From the NCBI RefSeq assembly GCF_914767665.1, contig NC_059504.1, positions 28,684,001-28,748,000 of the forward strand: a stretch of 64,000 bases of DNA. Direction: 5' to 3'. Positions 10,950 to 21,500 of this stretch are shown here, piece by piece (within the stretch, counting starts at the first letter, position 1; the number at the start of each line of letters is the position of its first letter). The DNA comes from Harmonia axyridis (Eukaryota > Arthropoda > Insecta > Coleoptera > Coccinellidae). A program made the position numbers and the translations under genes. A model generated the notes under the pieces. That model was not told the DNA's origin. It saw only the letters and a list, made by a program, of their open reading frames with translations, and searched no databases.

Positions 10950-11200
10950 CTGTTAATACATTTTAGGGAGAAAACAAAATAATTTCAGTTCTCCGAGAAG
11001 ATTAATGTTCTTTCAAGGAAAATGTACCTATATTCCCTATTTAAAAAATCTGCTAATCCTTGCAATCAAAATCCAATGTCATATTGAATATCTGCATCCG
11101 ATGTCCCTGTAAGACCAAGAAATTCTAATTTGAAAAATGTTTTGAAATAGACTCTGCAACGATTTTGCAAGCTTCATTCCATGTTACGCTACTGGAATTT
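10950..11200. repeat. Dispersed repeat family X, copy 1 (diverged)
   Basis: Shares words with 40910-41190 and 56975-57250: 'gagaagattaat' near the start, 'ttgaatatctgcatccgatg' in the middle and 'gaaa..ttt..gaaatagactct' after it. This is the most diverged of the three copies and lacks the 'cttgaccttgaaatcaaa' word intact. Confidence 0.6.
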
Positions 11201-11648
11201 TCGAAGACGCGGTAATTTGACAATTAATCGTATCATATCGTATACCATCGGTCGGAACGCAGATGCGCGGATCTAGAGAGAATCTTCTGAAAGATTTTCA
11301 ATGATTATTGAGACTTCAGCAAGAATACGTATCTAAGATTTAGATTTCAGTTATTATTAATTTAATTTGAGATTTGGAATCTGATTTATCAGAATTGTGT
11401 CGGGATTTTCGGTAAGTGTTAACATGAATATTTGTATTCACCAGTAATAATCTCACCAGAACGAATCAATTTAATTTGAAACAGTAGTTTTTTTTAGAGT
11501 CATCCATCTTGTCGAAACGTATTTCAGGTTTGGTAGAATTCTTTTTGTGTCAAATAATGTTAGCAAAACTCCTTCTCAGGTTTATTTGATGATAAATGTA
11601 ATGATCTCTTTGTAATTTCTTGGTTAGAAATCCGAGAAGGAGTTGTAA
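11201..11648. other. Intergenic, no gene seen
   Basis: AT-rich, nothing recognised. It ends in a pyrimidine-rich stretch before the repeat-bearing frame. Confidence 0.4.
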
Positions 11649-11808
11649 ATTCAGTTAACATATTCTGATATCGTTGTTCATTTTCTCAAAGCACCTCCCG
11701 TGGGATTGGAACAAAGAAAACCTCCCGTGGGTTTGGACAGAAGAAAACCTCTCGTGGAATTGGAACAGCAGAAACCTTTCTTGGAATATCAAGAAGTACT
11801 TCCTTGAC
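11649..11808 (+). other. Short open frame with 9-residue tandem repeat
   Basis: An open frame of 52 codons carries three near-copies of a nine-residue unit, APPVGLEQR / KPPVGLDRR / KPLVELEQQ, then KPFLEYQEVLP and a stop. The units share the nucleotide word 'acctcccgtggg'. A pyrimidine-rich tract ending in AAAG lies just before the repeats (about 11680-11690) and could be a 3' splice site. The frame would then be a terminal exon. There is no ATG in it. The repeat could equally be a plain minisatellite that happens to stay open. Confidence 0.3.
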
Positions 11809-12431
11809 ATACAGAATTTGGGATAGTACGTATGTTAAACCACTTTAGTTCCTGAATTTGAAAGAATAACTGCGTAATACCTGGCATTATCACATCAACT
11901 TCGTTGAATGGGGATTGGAGTACTATAGCTTCCTGATAAGATCTGGTGTTCAGAAGGCTGAAAATAATTTACAGAAGAGGTTCCATCCTAATAGCAGAGT
12001 ACCTCATTTAAAACCGATTTAAGTTAAGTTTTCATTTCATTATTTGTTTAGAGTGAAAAGGATAGATCATTGTATATTTTAATTTTGTTAAATTTATAGA
12101 AACCTGGGTAGGGGTTTTGTTGCCAAATAAGCCAGGCCACCCCTGGAAATTAGTCTTTAGAGTCTCATGGGCAATTGTAACGTTACAACTCTTCCCAAGA
12201 AGTTATATCAGCGTATCTTTCAAATTGGGTCATCCTGTGAATAATTCTTCGGTTCGTATGTATTTCACTGAATTCCTCTTATATGGCTGGAAGGAGCATT
12301 CTTTTTAGCATATTTCTATGGAAGAATTTTGAAACACAAGTAATAGAGTTCGCCAATTCCTAATTACTAATGCGAACAAAAGCTAAAAAGCTTTGATTTA
12401 ACATCTCAATTTTGTTGTCCACATTTCCGAT
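11809..12431. other. Intergenic, no gene seen
   Basis: AT-rich. A 63-codon frame at 12117-12308 has no recognisable motif. Confidence 0.4.
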
Positions 12432-13554
12432 CTGTATAGATCGAAAATGAGTCAAAAATGTGTACCAAGCTTTCTGGGGGTGATAGTACATTGAAAAATA
12501 AGTATAGTTTGATGAATAAATTTACGGCCCAAGATGCATATTAAGGGCGATATATCCAAATTTGATGAAATAAAAAAAAATTTCCGGGTAACTTCTAAAC
12601 GGTGAATGCCATCAAACAGAAATTTCTTGCATGAAAGTATGTTGTTGTAATATATGTTTTTATAACACTTTTACAGTTTCGGTATTTTTATGAAGTTTGT
12701 TTTCAGAGGTTGACTCATGATTATTGGAACATCTTCTGTTATATTCGTTTTTGGAAAAAAAAACAGAGGAAAACTACATGAAAAAGGTACTCTTATACAA
12801 ATACATAAAATTGATCCGTTTTCGAGATATTTGAGTTCTTGTAGTCACATTATGTCAGCAGATTCATCGATAACGATATTATAGCACACCGAGAATAATT
12901 CTGTATTTTATTTTACCGATGATATAACCTTGATGTGCCGTTGATAAACAATAAGTACCTAATAATTAGTCTGCCCAAACAAGGTTTGGATAATTAACAG
13001 TTAGAAATTATTTTCAGTAGGAGGAATTTTTTTCAAATTTTATCAACTTTGGAAGGATACATATACTTCCATTCTCTCCCTTAATATGAATGTAAGTTTG
13101 AATATTCCTGCCAAATTCAATCATGATGCGAGTCATGAGTTAGATGTCATATTTTATTTAATCTATAGTTTATAAAATATCGACACTCGTACTGATTCAG
13201 GTTTGTAGTTTTTTAGAGTAATTAATACTTCATTATTGTAAATACTTCTTTCGTTTCAGTTATTAAACTATATCAATACATGTTTGTTTAAATTTGAAGA
13301 TCACCTCCAAAGATAGAACCATATTGAAAGTTCCTGAATTCGAGACTTATAAATCAATACAAATTTTCAATATTTCATAAAGTAGATTGAATGAAATATG
13401 ACATCTAACTCATGACTTGTGCCATGATTAAGTTGGAATATTCAAACTTACATGCATTTTAGGCGATAAGTTTATTTCGAGGTTCATTCATCAAACTATT
13501 TTTTTTTAATGTACTATCACCCCAAAGAGCTCGGTACACATTTTTGACTCACCC
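12432..13554. mobile_element. Inverted-repeat DNA element, probably mariner-like
   Basis: The left arm (about 12440-12530) reads 'gagtcaaaaatgtgtaccaa', followed by 'ggggtgatagtacatt' and 'agtttgatgaat'. The right arm (about 13485-13554) carries these in inverse and ends CACCCTG followed by TA, the usual Tc1/mariner border. The left tip has decayed. A second inverted pair lies inside: 'aagtttgaatattcc' near 13092 and its inverse near 13430, each next to 'gagttagatgtcatatt' or its inverse. No transposase frame. Confidence 0.65.
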
Positions 13555-14329
13555 TGTACACCTCCTCTAAAACCTCTTCAAATCGTCAGTTTCGTGACGA
13601 AAAAAACGGCAGAATCAAACAGTTGAGGTTATTTCCGCGAAAAGATTCGTTTATTGTCTTTCCATTCTCTCGCTTTGTGTCGGTTCGGGTAGGAATAACC
13701 GCGAGGAAAACATTTGACGGCAGTTAGGGGTACAAGCGGGGATGAAATACGGATATGGATGCGAGAAGGCGTTGATTCGTGACGGTTTGAATAACGATTC
13801 CGATTCGCACAAACGAACGTCGCTGTTTTCATGTTGAACTCGGTCTAGACTCAATGAGGCGGAACGATAGTTCGCGTGAAGTCGCGGCTTTAGGAATTGA
13901 GGGATATCCGCAAAATGAAGATATGCGGAAGATTTGGATATGTCTTTCATCTGCTGTTGTGTGAAATGGTTCAATTCATTACGAATGAGAGATCTCATGG
14001 TATATGATACACTTTTACGTGAAATATTGGACTTTCTCTTTCGAACATCAAATCATCGATGCGTGTATACCGGGTGATTTTTCAGTTGAATCACTCGAAA
14101 ATATCGAAAAGGAAACTTTTTTTTTATAGATTCGTATTCTGTGGCAAAAAATACGAAAGTTTTCTACGAACAATTTTTCACGATTCGTCACATCTGACTA
14201 AGAAATCGAATTTGCATTATTCGTCTAAGCGACCTTGAAGTATACCTGATTCACATAAGAATTTAGTCGTAAATTGTCATTTGGCTAGTCTTTCCCAAGC
14301 CAAATTACGTAAAAGGAACTCAACGGATT
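13555..14329. other. Intergenic, GC-richer stretch at 13620-14000
   Basis: The minus strand is open for 115 codons (13651-13998) in a GC-richer stretch, but I recognise no domain. 'gttcgtaaa'-type words at 14165-14195 recur in inverse near 16301-16330. This suggests that the 14650 element sits inside an older palindromic repeat. Confidence 0.35.
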
Positions 14330-14560
14330 ATAGTGTTTCGTCTCGAGATCGCTGGTGGACTCTTCAGTTAGGCAATCCAGCGATCTCTGCCTAAGACACC
14401 GTCTCACACCATCGTGGAGAGGTGACTCTGTTGCAATGCGGCGCCTCCCTTAACTCACTGGGTCAGGATTAAAGTGTGACACGATGCCTATAACGCCACG
14501 TCTTGGTTATAAAGACTGACCACAGTCGAATTGTCCGTTGAAACTATGGAAAACCTTCTG
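14330..14560. other. GC-rich island with a perfect 11-bp hairpin
   Basis: Clearly less AT-rich than its surroundings. It contains GAGATCGCTGG at 14345-14355 and its exact inverse CCAGCGATCTC at 14377-14387, with a 21-nt loop. The rest shows further short complementary words (GGAGAGGTGA, GGCGCCTCCC). It has no long open frame. A structured RNA or the head of a SINE-like element is possible. I recognise no known RNA family. Confidence 0.3.
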
Positions 14561-14649
14561 CGCATAAAGATAGATGGCTTGACTAGATTTCAAATAATAT
14601 TTTTCAATTGATACATCCTCACAATGGAAGTGAGTTATCAATGACAGTA

Positions 14650-16198
14650 CAGGGTGGGCAAATTTCGATGTTTTAGCACTACAACTTTTGAACCAGAGGA
14701 GATAGACAAAATCTGATACCCACTTCTCGATCTCTTTTTCTGAGAAACTAAAAGGGGTAGTTTTCGTTTTTGGCCACCTTCTTTTGTTTTCGAGTTATAA
14801 GCGAAAATTGGAAAAATGGCGAAATCGAAAAACAGTTATATCTCCGCTAATACTGATGATAGAGCTCTGAAATTAAAACATTATACAGGCACTTTTTTAC
14901 GTAGAATGCAGTGGCGTACTCGTATTTTCGAAAGGGTTTTAAATTACGGAGTTATGACCCAAAGTTATGTTTTTTTAAATGGGAACACTAGATTTTTGTA
15001 CCATTTTCTGAAAGCTTAATTTTTCCTGATTTCAAAAATATATAACATCGTATGATTCGGATCAATATAAATAATAGAAAATGGCCAAAAACCTCTTTTC
15101 ACCTAAGAGTCTCAATATTTCTATGGTTTCAACTGTTGATGAACACAGAAAAATTGAGCTTTCTATAACAAGAGCAGTGTCCTTCCGTCAATCTGATTAT
15201 TTCTATGCTTTTCACTTATTTCTACAAAATTCTAATCTAGATATGTTTTATACATTTTTTATCTAAAAATTGATTTGGAAATAACGGAGAAACCACAACA
15301 TCGAATTTTTCAATCGGAAGAGTTGTAATGAGATGCATGTATCAGGAGATTATTTACATAGGTCTCCAGAATCAATACGCACAAGTACCAATCCATTTTA
15401 AACAGCATATGAAACAATGCATATCTGATTGAACTCAACATTTTAATTACGAAGGGACAAACAAGAAATAATATTTAACCTAATAATGACAACAATTGCT
15501 CAATGCACAGTCGACACCTCTTCTCGATATTTCAATAGATGAATATTTGAAACTGTGTTCAAGCTACCGAGGAAACTTTTTCCAAGTTCGTTTATCTTTT
15601 CGAAAACAATTTGAATAAAATAAATATAGATTCGAATTTTGTAGAAATAAGTGAAAAGCATAGAAATAATCAGATTGACGGAAGGACACTGCTCTTGTTA
15701 TAGGAAGGCTCATCAACAGTTGAAACCATAGAAATATTGAGACTCTTAAGTAAAAAAAGGTTTTTGACCATTTTCTGTTATTTATTTTGATACGAATCAT
15801 ACGATGTTATATATTTTTGAAATCAGGAAAAATTAAGCTTTCAGAAAATGGCACAAAAATCTAGTGTTCCCATTTAAAAAAACATAACTTTGGGTCATAG
15901 CTTCGTAATTAAAAACCCTTTTGAAAATACGAGCACGCCACTGGATTCTACGAAAAAAAGTGCCTGTATAATGTTTTGATTTCAGAGCTCTATCATCAGT
16001 AATAGCAGATAAATGTTTTTCGATATCGCCATTTTTCCAATTTTCGCTTATAACTCGAAAACAAAAGAAGGTGGCCAAAAACGAAAACTACCCCTTTTAG
16101 TTTCTCAGAAAAAGAGATCGAGAAGTGGGTATCAGATTTTGTCTATCTCCTCTGGTTCAAAAGTTGTAGTGCTAAAACATCGAAATTTGCCCACCCTG
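14650..16198. mobile_element. Near-palindromic Tc1/mariner-type element
   Basis: Both ends read CAGGGTGGGCAAATTTCGAT (the right in inverse), directly flanked by TA at 14648-14649 and 16199-16200. The two arms, about 615 bp each (14650-15265 and 15585-16198), are close inverse copies around a spacer of about 320 bp. Both arms keep matching open frames: 67 codons at 14816-15019 and 81 codons on the other strand at 15833-16078. They share residues such as TDDRALK.KHYTGTF and MTQSYVFLNGNTRFL. I do not recognise the peptide. No DDE transposase motif is visible, so the element is probably non-autonomous. Confidence 0.8.
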
Positions 16199-16200
16199 TA

Positions 16201-16563
16201 CATGTACTGAAAACAAACAGTTGAGAAGAAAACAACCGAATTTTATGTCAATGATCAACGGAACGGGTACCTCAAGGTAATTCAGACGAAAAATTCGAAC
16301 GATTCGTGAAAAATTGTTCGTAAAAAAGCTTTTGTATAATGAACATTTACTTCGAGGTTCATACTCAAAACATTTCAAACCAACAGGTTGGGTTAACTCA
16401 TTGACTTGTTTATTAATTGAATCAGTTTGAAGAAGTTTGCTTACTCATAATAAGATTGTGATATATAAGGTTGTTATATCTGGATATTCCTCCTGGGAGG
16501 GGGATATATCCCTCATATCCCTCCTCCTTGGGTACGTTACTGCACGGTATGTCACATATAATT
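16201..16563. other. Spacer, no gene seen
   Basis: AT-rich. It includes a small imperfect palindrome around 16485-16530 ('tcctcctgggaggggg', 'cctcatatccctcctcc'). Its right end is probably the 3' tail of the non-LTR element that continues at 24114. Confidence 0.4.
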
Positions 16564-16567
16564 ATAT

Positions 16568-16890
16568 TATTATGAGATCCACATCGACCGAAACAGCACA
16601 AGTCAACATAATAGAAGAAGCTCGGCCAACGCCGTTCTTGGAAATGTACGCGATAGTGCTGAAGTGCAAATTCTCTCTGTGAACTCATAAAGCTTTCTTT
16701 GTAGATTTCAGGACAGACTTTAGTTAGTTATGAATCAGATTTAGAACATCAAGCTTCGTTTTGTAACTCACGTTTTTCCCAAATCTTAATCTGTAGAATT
16801 ATTAATTATTTATCCAAGTGTTGTAATTCTTAATTCAAAATAGAATAAATTCTTTTTAAAAACAGACTTTAAGATACGGAAAACATAATT
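16568..16890 (+). repeat. 5' LTR (323 bp)
   Basis: Starts TATTATGAGATCC and ends AACATAATT. No mismatch to 23787-24109 was seen when read side by side. It contains a poly(A) signal AATAAA at 16844-16849. It lacks TG...CA ends, as is usual for errantivirus-type LTRs. The U3/R/U5 limits are not resolved. Confidence 0.92.
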
Positions 16891-16907
16891 GGCGCTGCGA
16901 ACAGGAT
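16890..16907 (+). other. tRNA primer-binding site
   Basis: TGGCGCTGCGAACAGGAT begins at the last base of the LTR. The TGG start pairs with the CCA tail of a tRNA. The TGGCGC start resembles the tRNA-Ser type sites of 17.6/297-like elements, but I could not match the exact tRNA. Confidence 0.75.
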
Positions 16908-17018
16908 ATCGCAACGGGGTTTTAGTTCGAAACTGAAATAAGTGTCCGCTACGGATTGTGTCCAAGGAACTCCCGTTGAGTTTCAACTCTTGATGTGATA
17001 TCCAGAACCATCATCAAC

Positions 17019-17125
17019 CACCCCTTCAACCCAGAAGGAAGCCAACCACTTCGATCCAGAAGGAAGCACCACCCCTTCAACACAGAAGGAAGCCAACCAC
17101 TTCGATCCAGAAGGAAGGACCAACC
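17019..17125 (+). repeat. Tandem repeats in the retroelement 5' leader
   Basis: A 51-bp unit that starts 'ccccttcaac' occurs at 17021 and 17072, with the sub-word 'cagaaggaagc' repeated four times. It lies between the primer site and gag. In Drosophila gypsy the same leader position holds the Su(Hw) insulator repeats. The words here are different, so a regulatory role is only a guess. Confidence 0.8.
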
Positions 17126-17147
17126 ACTATAGGATGCAAATCTTGGT

Positions 17148-17153
17148 GTAAGT
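17148..17153 (+). promoter_or_regulatory. Candidate splice donor for env mRNA
   Basis: GTAAGT in the leader, 55 nt before the gag ATG. A short leader ATG at 17134 lies just upstream. Joined to the acceptor at 22186-22187, it would be in the env reading frame. Errantiviruses express env from a spliced subgenomic RNA. Confidence 0.55.
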
Positions 17154-17202
17154 CCATCAACCCCTTTTTCCCTCATTTTTTCCACATCAGTCCTAATTTC
17201 AA

Positions 17203-18555
17203 ATGACAGATAACTCATCTCAAGAATTAGAAATTATCGCTGAAGACTCAGAAATTCTAGAGCTAGGAGCAAATTTTTTACAAAATCAATCGATTAGAAA
17301 TAATAGATTTCAACCTTATCGTAGAAGAACTTTAACACATTCCGAAATGAATAACCAAACTTCTTCTAACGTTATACCTACCGAAGTAACTAACGTTATA
17401 CCTACCGAAGTAATGTCCAGACAGGACTTACAATTACTATTGAATTCCATACCAGAATATTCACCTGGTCAAAATCTATCGATATTCATCAATGAAGTCG
17501 ATAATTTACTACTACATCTGCAAGGAAGATTAAATCCTGACTTGAACTATGCGTTTAATTTTTCTATAAGATCAAAATTGAAAAATGAAGCCAGAGATTT
17601 CATTGCTTTCCAAAATGCCTCTGATTGGCCTACAATCAGAAGAGTTCTCTGGCAAAGGTACGGAGACCAACGTAACGAAGATTTATTAATTTCATCATTA
17701 AGTCAATGTGTACAACATAGAAGTGAAAATTATTTAGATTTTTACAGTAGGCTATCAAAAAATTTAAATGATCTCCTTCAACATCTGACCTTAAATATTC
17801 AAGACCCAAATTATCTCTTGTACAAAAAGCAGGACATTCAAAATTTAGCCCTCAAAACATTTCAAATTGGAATTCTAGAACCTTATCGATCCTATCTAAG
17901 TAATTTCGATTCAAATACCATCGAAGAATGTATAAATAGATGTAAATTTTTTGATAATAGAAAACAAGAATGGGAATATTGTGAATTCCTACGGAAATCA
18001 CAAGAAACGCCTAAAAAACCAATTCACATACGCCCACAACCATCAAATTATCCAAATCGTTCAAATCATTACAATAATTTTACTCCAAATTATTTTAATA
18101 ACCCACCAAATTTTACTAATCCAGCAACAAATTCTCAATTTAATAACAATTCTAGAAACCCACCAGGTTTCCCTCACTCAATAAATAAACCGATTTCAAA
18201 CAATCAAAGATTCCCCACGAATCGCGAAGTTTTTGGAATCAAACCCGGTTCAAATATTTACAAAAATCAACCAAAACCCACGCCTATGTCAATTTCGACT
18301 AGGAATACTTCTAAACAACCACAACAAACACCCATGTCAATATCAACAAGAACATTCCAAAGAAATCCAAATCAATCACAACAACCAAAATTTTATTCGG
18401 AAGAATTATTTAATGTTCAAACCGAGAATGATGATCCAGAATGTTATGAAACGGAATATTATAATGCGGAAATTGAACAACAACCTGATTGTGAGAATTA
18501 TTACGAGGATGGCGAAAATTTTCAGATGAATGCCTCGGAATCCCAAGAAACTTAG
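17203..18555 (+). CDS. gag: Gag-like structural protein of the LTR retroelement
   Basis: Gag would assemble the particle and bind the genomic RNA. The 450-residue frame is intact. Residues 56-70 hold a doubled NVIPTEV. The middle part (about 75-260) is an alpha-helical region with hydrophobic and charged spacing like retrotransposon gag (for example YSPGQNLSIFINEVDNLLLH and FYSRLSKNLNDLL). Residues after about 265 are rich in Asn, Pro and Gln, with two TPMSISTR copies. No CCHC zinc knuckle is visible, as in many errantivirus Gags. The start at 17203 is the first ATG after the leader donor. The stop at 18555 lies after the slippery site, so most ribosomes would end here. Confidence 0.88.
   Translation: MTDNSSQELEIIAEDSEILELGANFLQNQSIRNNRFQPYRRRTLTHSEMNNQTSSNVIPTEVTNVIPTEVMSRQDLQLLLNSIPEYSPGQNLSIFINEVDNLLLHLQGRLNPDLNYAFNFSIRSKLKNEARDFIAFQNASDWPTIRRVLWQRYGDQRNEDLLISSLSQCVQHRSENYLDFYSRLSKNLNDLLQHLTLNIQDPNYLLYKKQDIQNLALKTFQIGILEPYRSYLSNFDSNTIEECINRCKFFDNRKQEWEYCEFLRKSQETPKKPIHIRPQPSNYPNRSNHYNNFTPNYFNNPPNFTNPATNSQFNNNSRNPPGFPHSINKPISNNQRFPTNREVFGIKPGSNIYKNQPKPTPMSISTRNTSKQPQQTPMSISTRTFQRNPNQSQQPKFYSEELFNVQTENDDPECYETEYYNAEIEQQPDCENYYEDGENFQMNASESQET
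18516..18522 (+). other. -1 ribosomal frameshift heptamer between gag and pol
   Basis: A AAT TTT in the gag frame fits the X XXY YYZ rule. Pol is in the -1 frame and its open frame reaches back to 18495, so a slip here enters pol before the gag stop. No downstream pseudoknot was worked out. Confidence 0.65.
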
Positions 18556-18584
18556 ACTTAAATTGTGTAAAAATTAAGTCAAAA

Positions 18585-21500
18585 TTGCCCTATATTTATC
18601 TACCCAAAATTGATCTTAAAATTTTAATTGATTCGGGAGCAACAAACTCCGTCATTAATTCGAAACCTGCCTTCGAAAAATTTTTTGAATATTTATACAA
18701 AGAAGAATTCAGTGTTTCAGGCTTAGGAAATACTATTAAAGCTGACAATAATTTGAGCATTCCACTCTTATACGAACTAGGAATCTTCGATAATATCCAT
18801 CTACATGTAGTTGATTGGCATCAGAAATTCGACGCTTTATTAGGTACATCAGATCTACAAAAATTAGGTGCAAACATCGACTATAAAACACATACTTTAG
18901 AAATTAATAACATGAAAATTCCATTCAACCTTGCATATTCTTCCACAAAATTAAAACCGAAAAAATTCGAAGCAAATAATTTTGTTAAAGTACCTGTCAC
19001 TATAGAAAACGGTGATGTTTTATTACCAGAATTAAATTTTCAAGAATTTTCAACTCCAGAATGCATTGCTCATGCGAAAAACGGATTTTGTTTTATACCA
19101 ACTTCAAAACCAAATCAAAATAACATAGAAATAAATTTTTCTGAAAGAATACCTGTGACATCTCTTTTAGAGACTGAAATATCTACACCTCCATCAGAAA
19201 GCCAAAATTTTAGAATTGCTAAAAATATTAGCACCTCACACATGAATTCTGAAGAAAAACGAGAAATTTTGAAACTCTGTAGTAAATTCAAAAATATTTT
19301 TTATAATGAAAATTCCGATCTTTCATTCAGCAATAATGTAAAACACAAAATTCGAACAAAAGATGAAGAACCAGTTTATGTTAAATCTTTTAGACACCCC
19401 CATCACATGAAAAAAATCATTCAGGAACAAATTCAAAAATTATTAGATGACAAAATTATACGTCCATCGATTTCACCCTACAGTGCCCCAGTTTGGATTG
19501 TTGATAAGAAAAAAGACGCATCTGGACAAAAGAAATACAGAATGGTCATTGATTATCGACGTCTTAATGAAAAAACCGTAGAAGATGAATACCCTTCACC
19601 GCGTATCGAAGAAATTTTAGATAACTTAGGAAAAAGTTGTTATTTCACAACAATCGACATGGCAAAAGCATTTCATCAAATTGAAATGGACCCCGAATCG
19701 ATTGAAAAAACCGCGTTTACAGTGAATAATGGCCACTTTGAATATGTTAGAATGCCTTATGGTTTGAAAAACGGCCCAAGTACATTTCAACGTTGTATGG
19801 ATAACGTACTCAAAGAATATCTCCATAAATTCTGTTTTGTATACATGGACGACGTTGTCGTATTTTCCAAATCCTTACAAGAACACATTAATCACTTAAA
19901 ATTAATATTTCAAAAAATAAAAGAATTCCACCTAAAAATCGAACTTGACAAATGCGAATTTTTAAGCAAAAATGTAGAATTTTTGGGACATGTGATAACC
20001 CCGGAAGGAGTATCCCCCAACCCCTCAAAATTAAACACTATAGAAAATTACCCAATACCTCGTACAGTGAAAGAAATCAAATCATTTCTAGGTTTGGTAG
20101 GTTACTACCGCAGATTTATTCAAAATTTCGCACATATTGTCTCACCTTTTACTAAATGCTTGAAAAAAGGCGCAAAAATAAACCCTGATGATCCCGATTA
20201 CGTACATGCATTCCACTTATGCAAAGAATTATTGACAAATGCCCCAATTTTAGTATATCCAGATTTCGAGAAACCATTTAAATTAACCACCGATGCTTCA
20301 AATGTTGCTATTGGAAGTGTTTTATCACAATCAAATCGACCTGTAGCTTACTATTCAAGAACTCTAAATTCATCTGAAAGAAATTATTCGACTATCGAAA
20401 AAGAATTACTTTCAATCCTAGATTCTACGAAACATTTTAGGCCTTATCTTTATGGCCAACATTTCACAATTGAAACCGATCATAATCCCCTCGTATGGCT
20501 CTCTAAAATCAAAGAACCAAATTCTCGACTCATACGTTGGAAACTGAAATTAGAAGAATTTGATTTCAAAATCATTCACACCAAAGGCAAAGAAAATAAA
20601 GTTGCCGATGCTCTTTCTCGTATAGAAATACATAATCAAGAAAATGAACCACTTCTATCTGATGTTGATTTAAATGTAGAACTATCCTCTATTTTACCAA
20701 ATGTGAGTGAACTCCCTGAATTAAGCGATGAAGAATTAGAAAATATTCTCAATCCCCAAAACGATGAATTATCTATTCCAAATAATAGTGAACAACAAAA
20801 TTTAAATGATGATCAAAATTCCGATACTGATGCTACCATTCATTCTACCCAAGAAGATAATGGAAAAGTCATTCCAATTACAGAAAAATCAGTTAATATC
20901 TATCCCAATCGAGTTATTTTAAACATCGGTGAACAATTCAATTTGAAATTTAGTAAACCCTTCGGAAGAAACACGTATAGCGTATCAATACGACAAAATT
21001 GTATTACAGATGATTTTTCTAAACTTTTCAAAGAAATTCTCAGACCAAATGAATCTTACGGAATTTATTTTAGAGGCAATAAGCTGCGTTTACCTCTCGT
21101 TAGATTTTGTAAAGAATCATTTAACTACTCTGCCAAACTTTTTATTAGCAATATCTACTTATTGGATGTAATTTGCGAGGAAAATCAAAAAGAAATTATT
21201 TCCGAGTATCACGACAAAAATCATAATGGAATTTCAGAAAGTCACAAATTTTTATCAAAAAAGTATTATTGGCCGAAAATGAAAAACAAAATCACTGAAA
21301 TCATAAATAAATGTGAACTATGTCTTCAGTCAAAATACGAAAGACACCCTTATAGATTGAAATTTTCTGGCCCTCTTCTTGCAAAGAGACCATTTGAAGT
21401 AATACACATCGATACTTTTTCTTTTCTTAATTCCAAATTTTTGACAATAATAGACCTCTTTTCTAAATACGCCCAGTCGTATCTCGTTAAAGATGGTACA

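Noticed and set aside
16422..16688. Frames within and next to the LTR (also at 23692-23907)
   Set aside because: The same peptide appears twice because the LTR is duplicated. The frame runs through LTR borders and has no domain.
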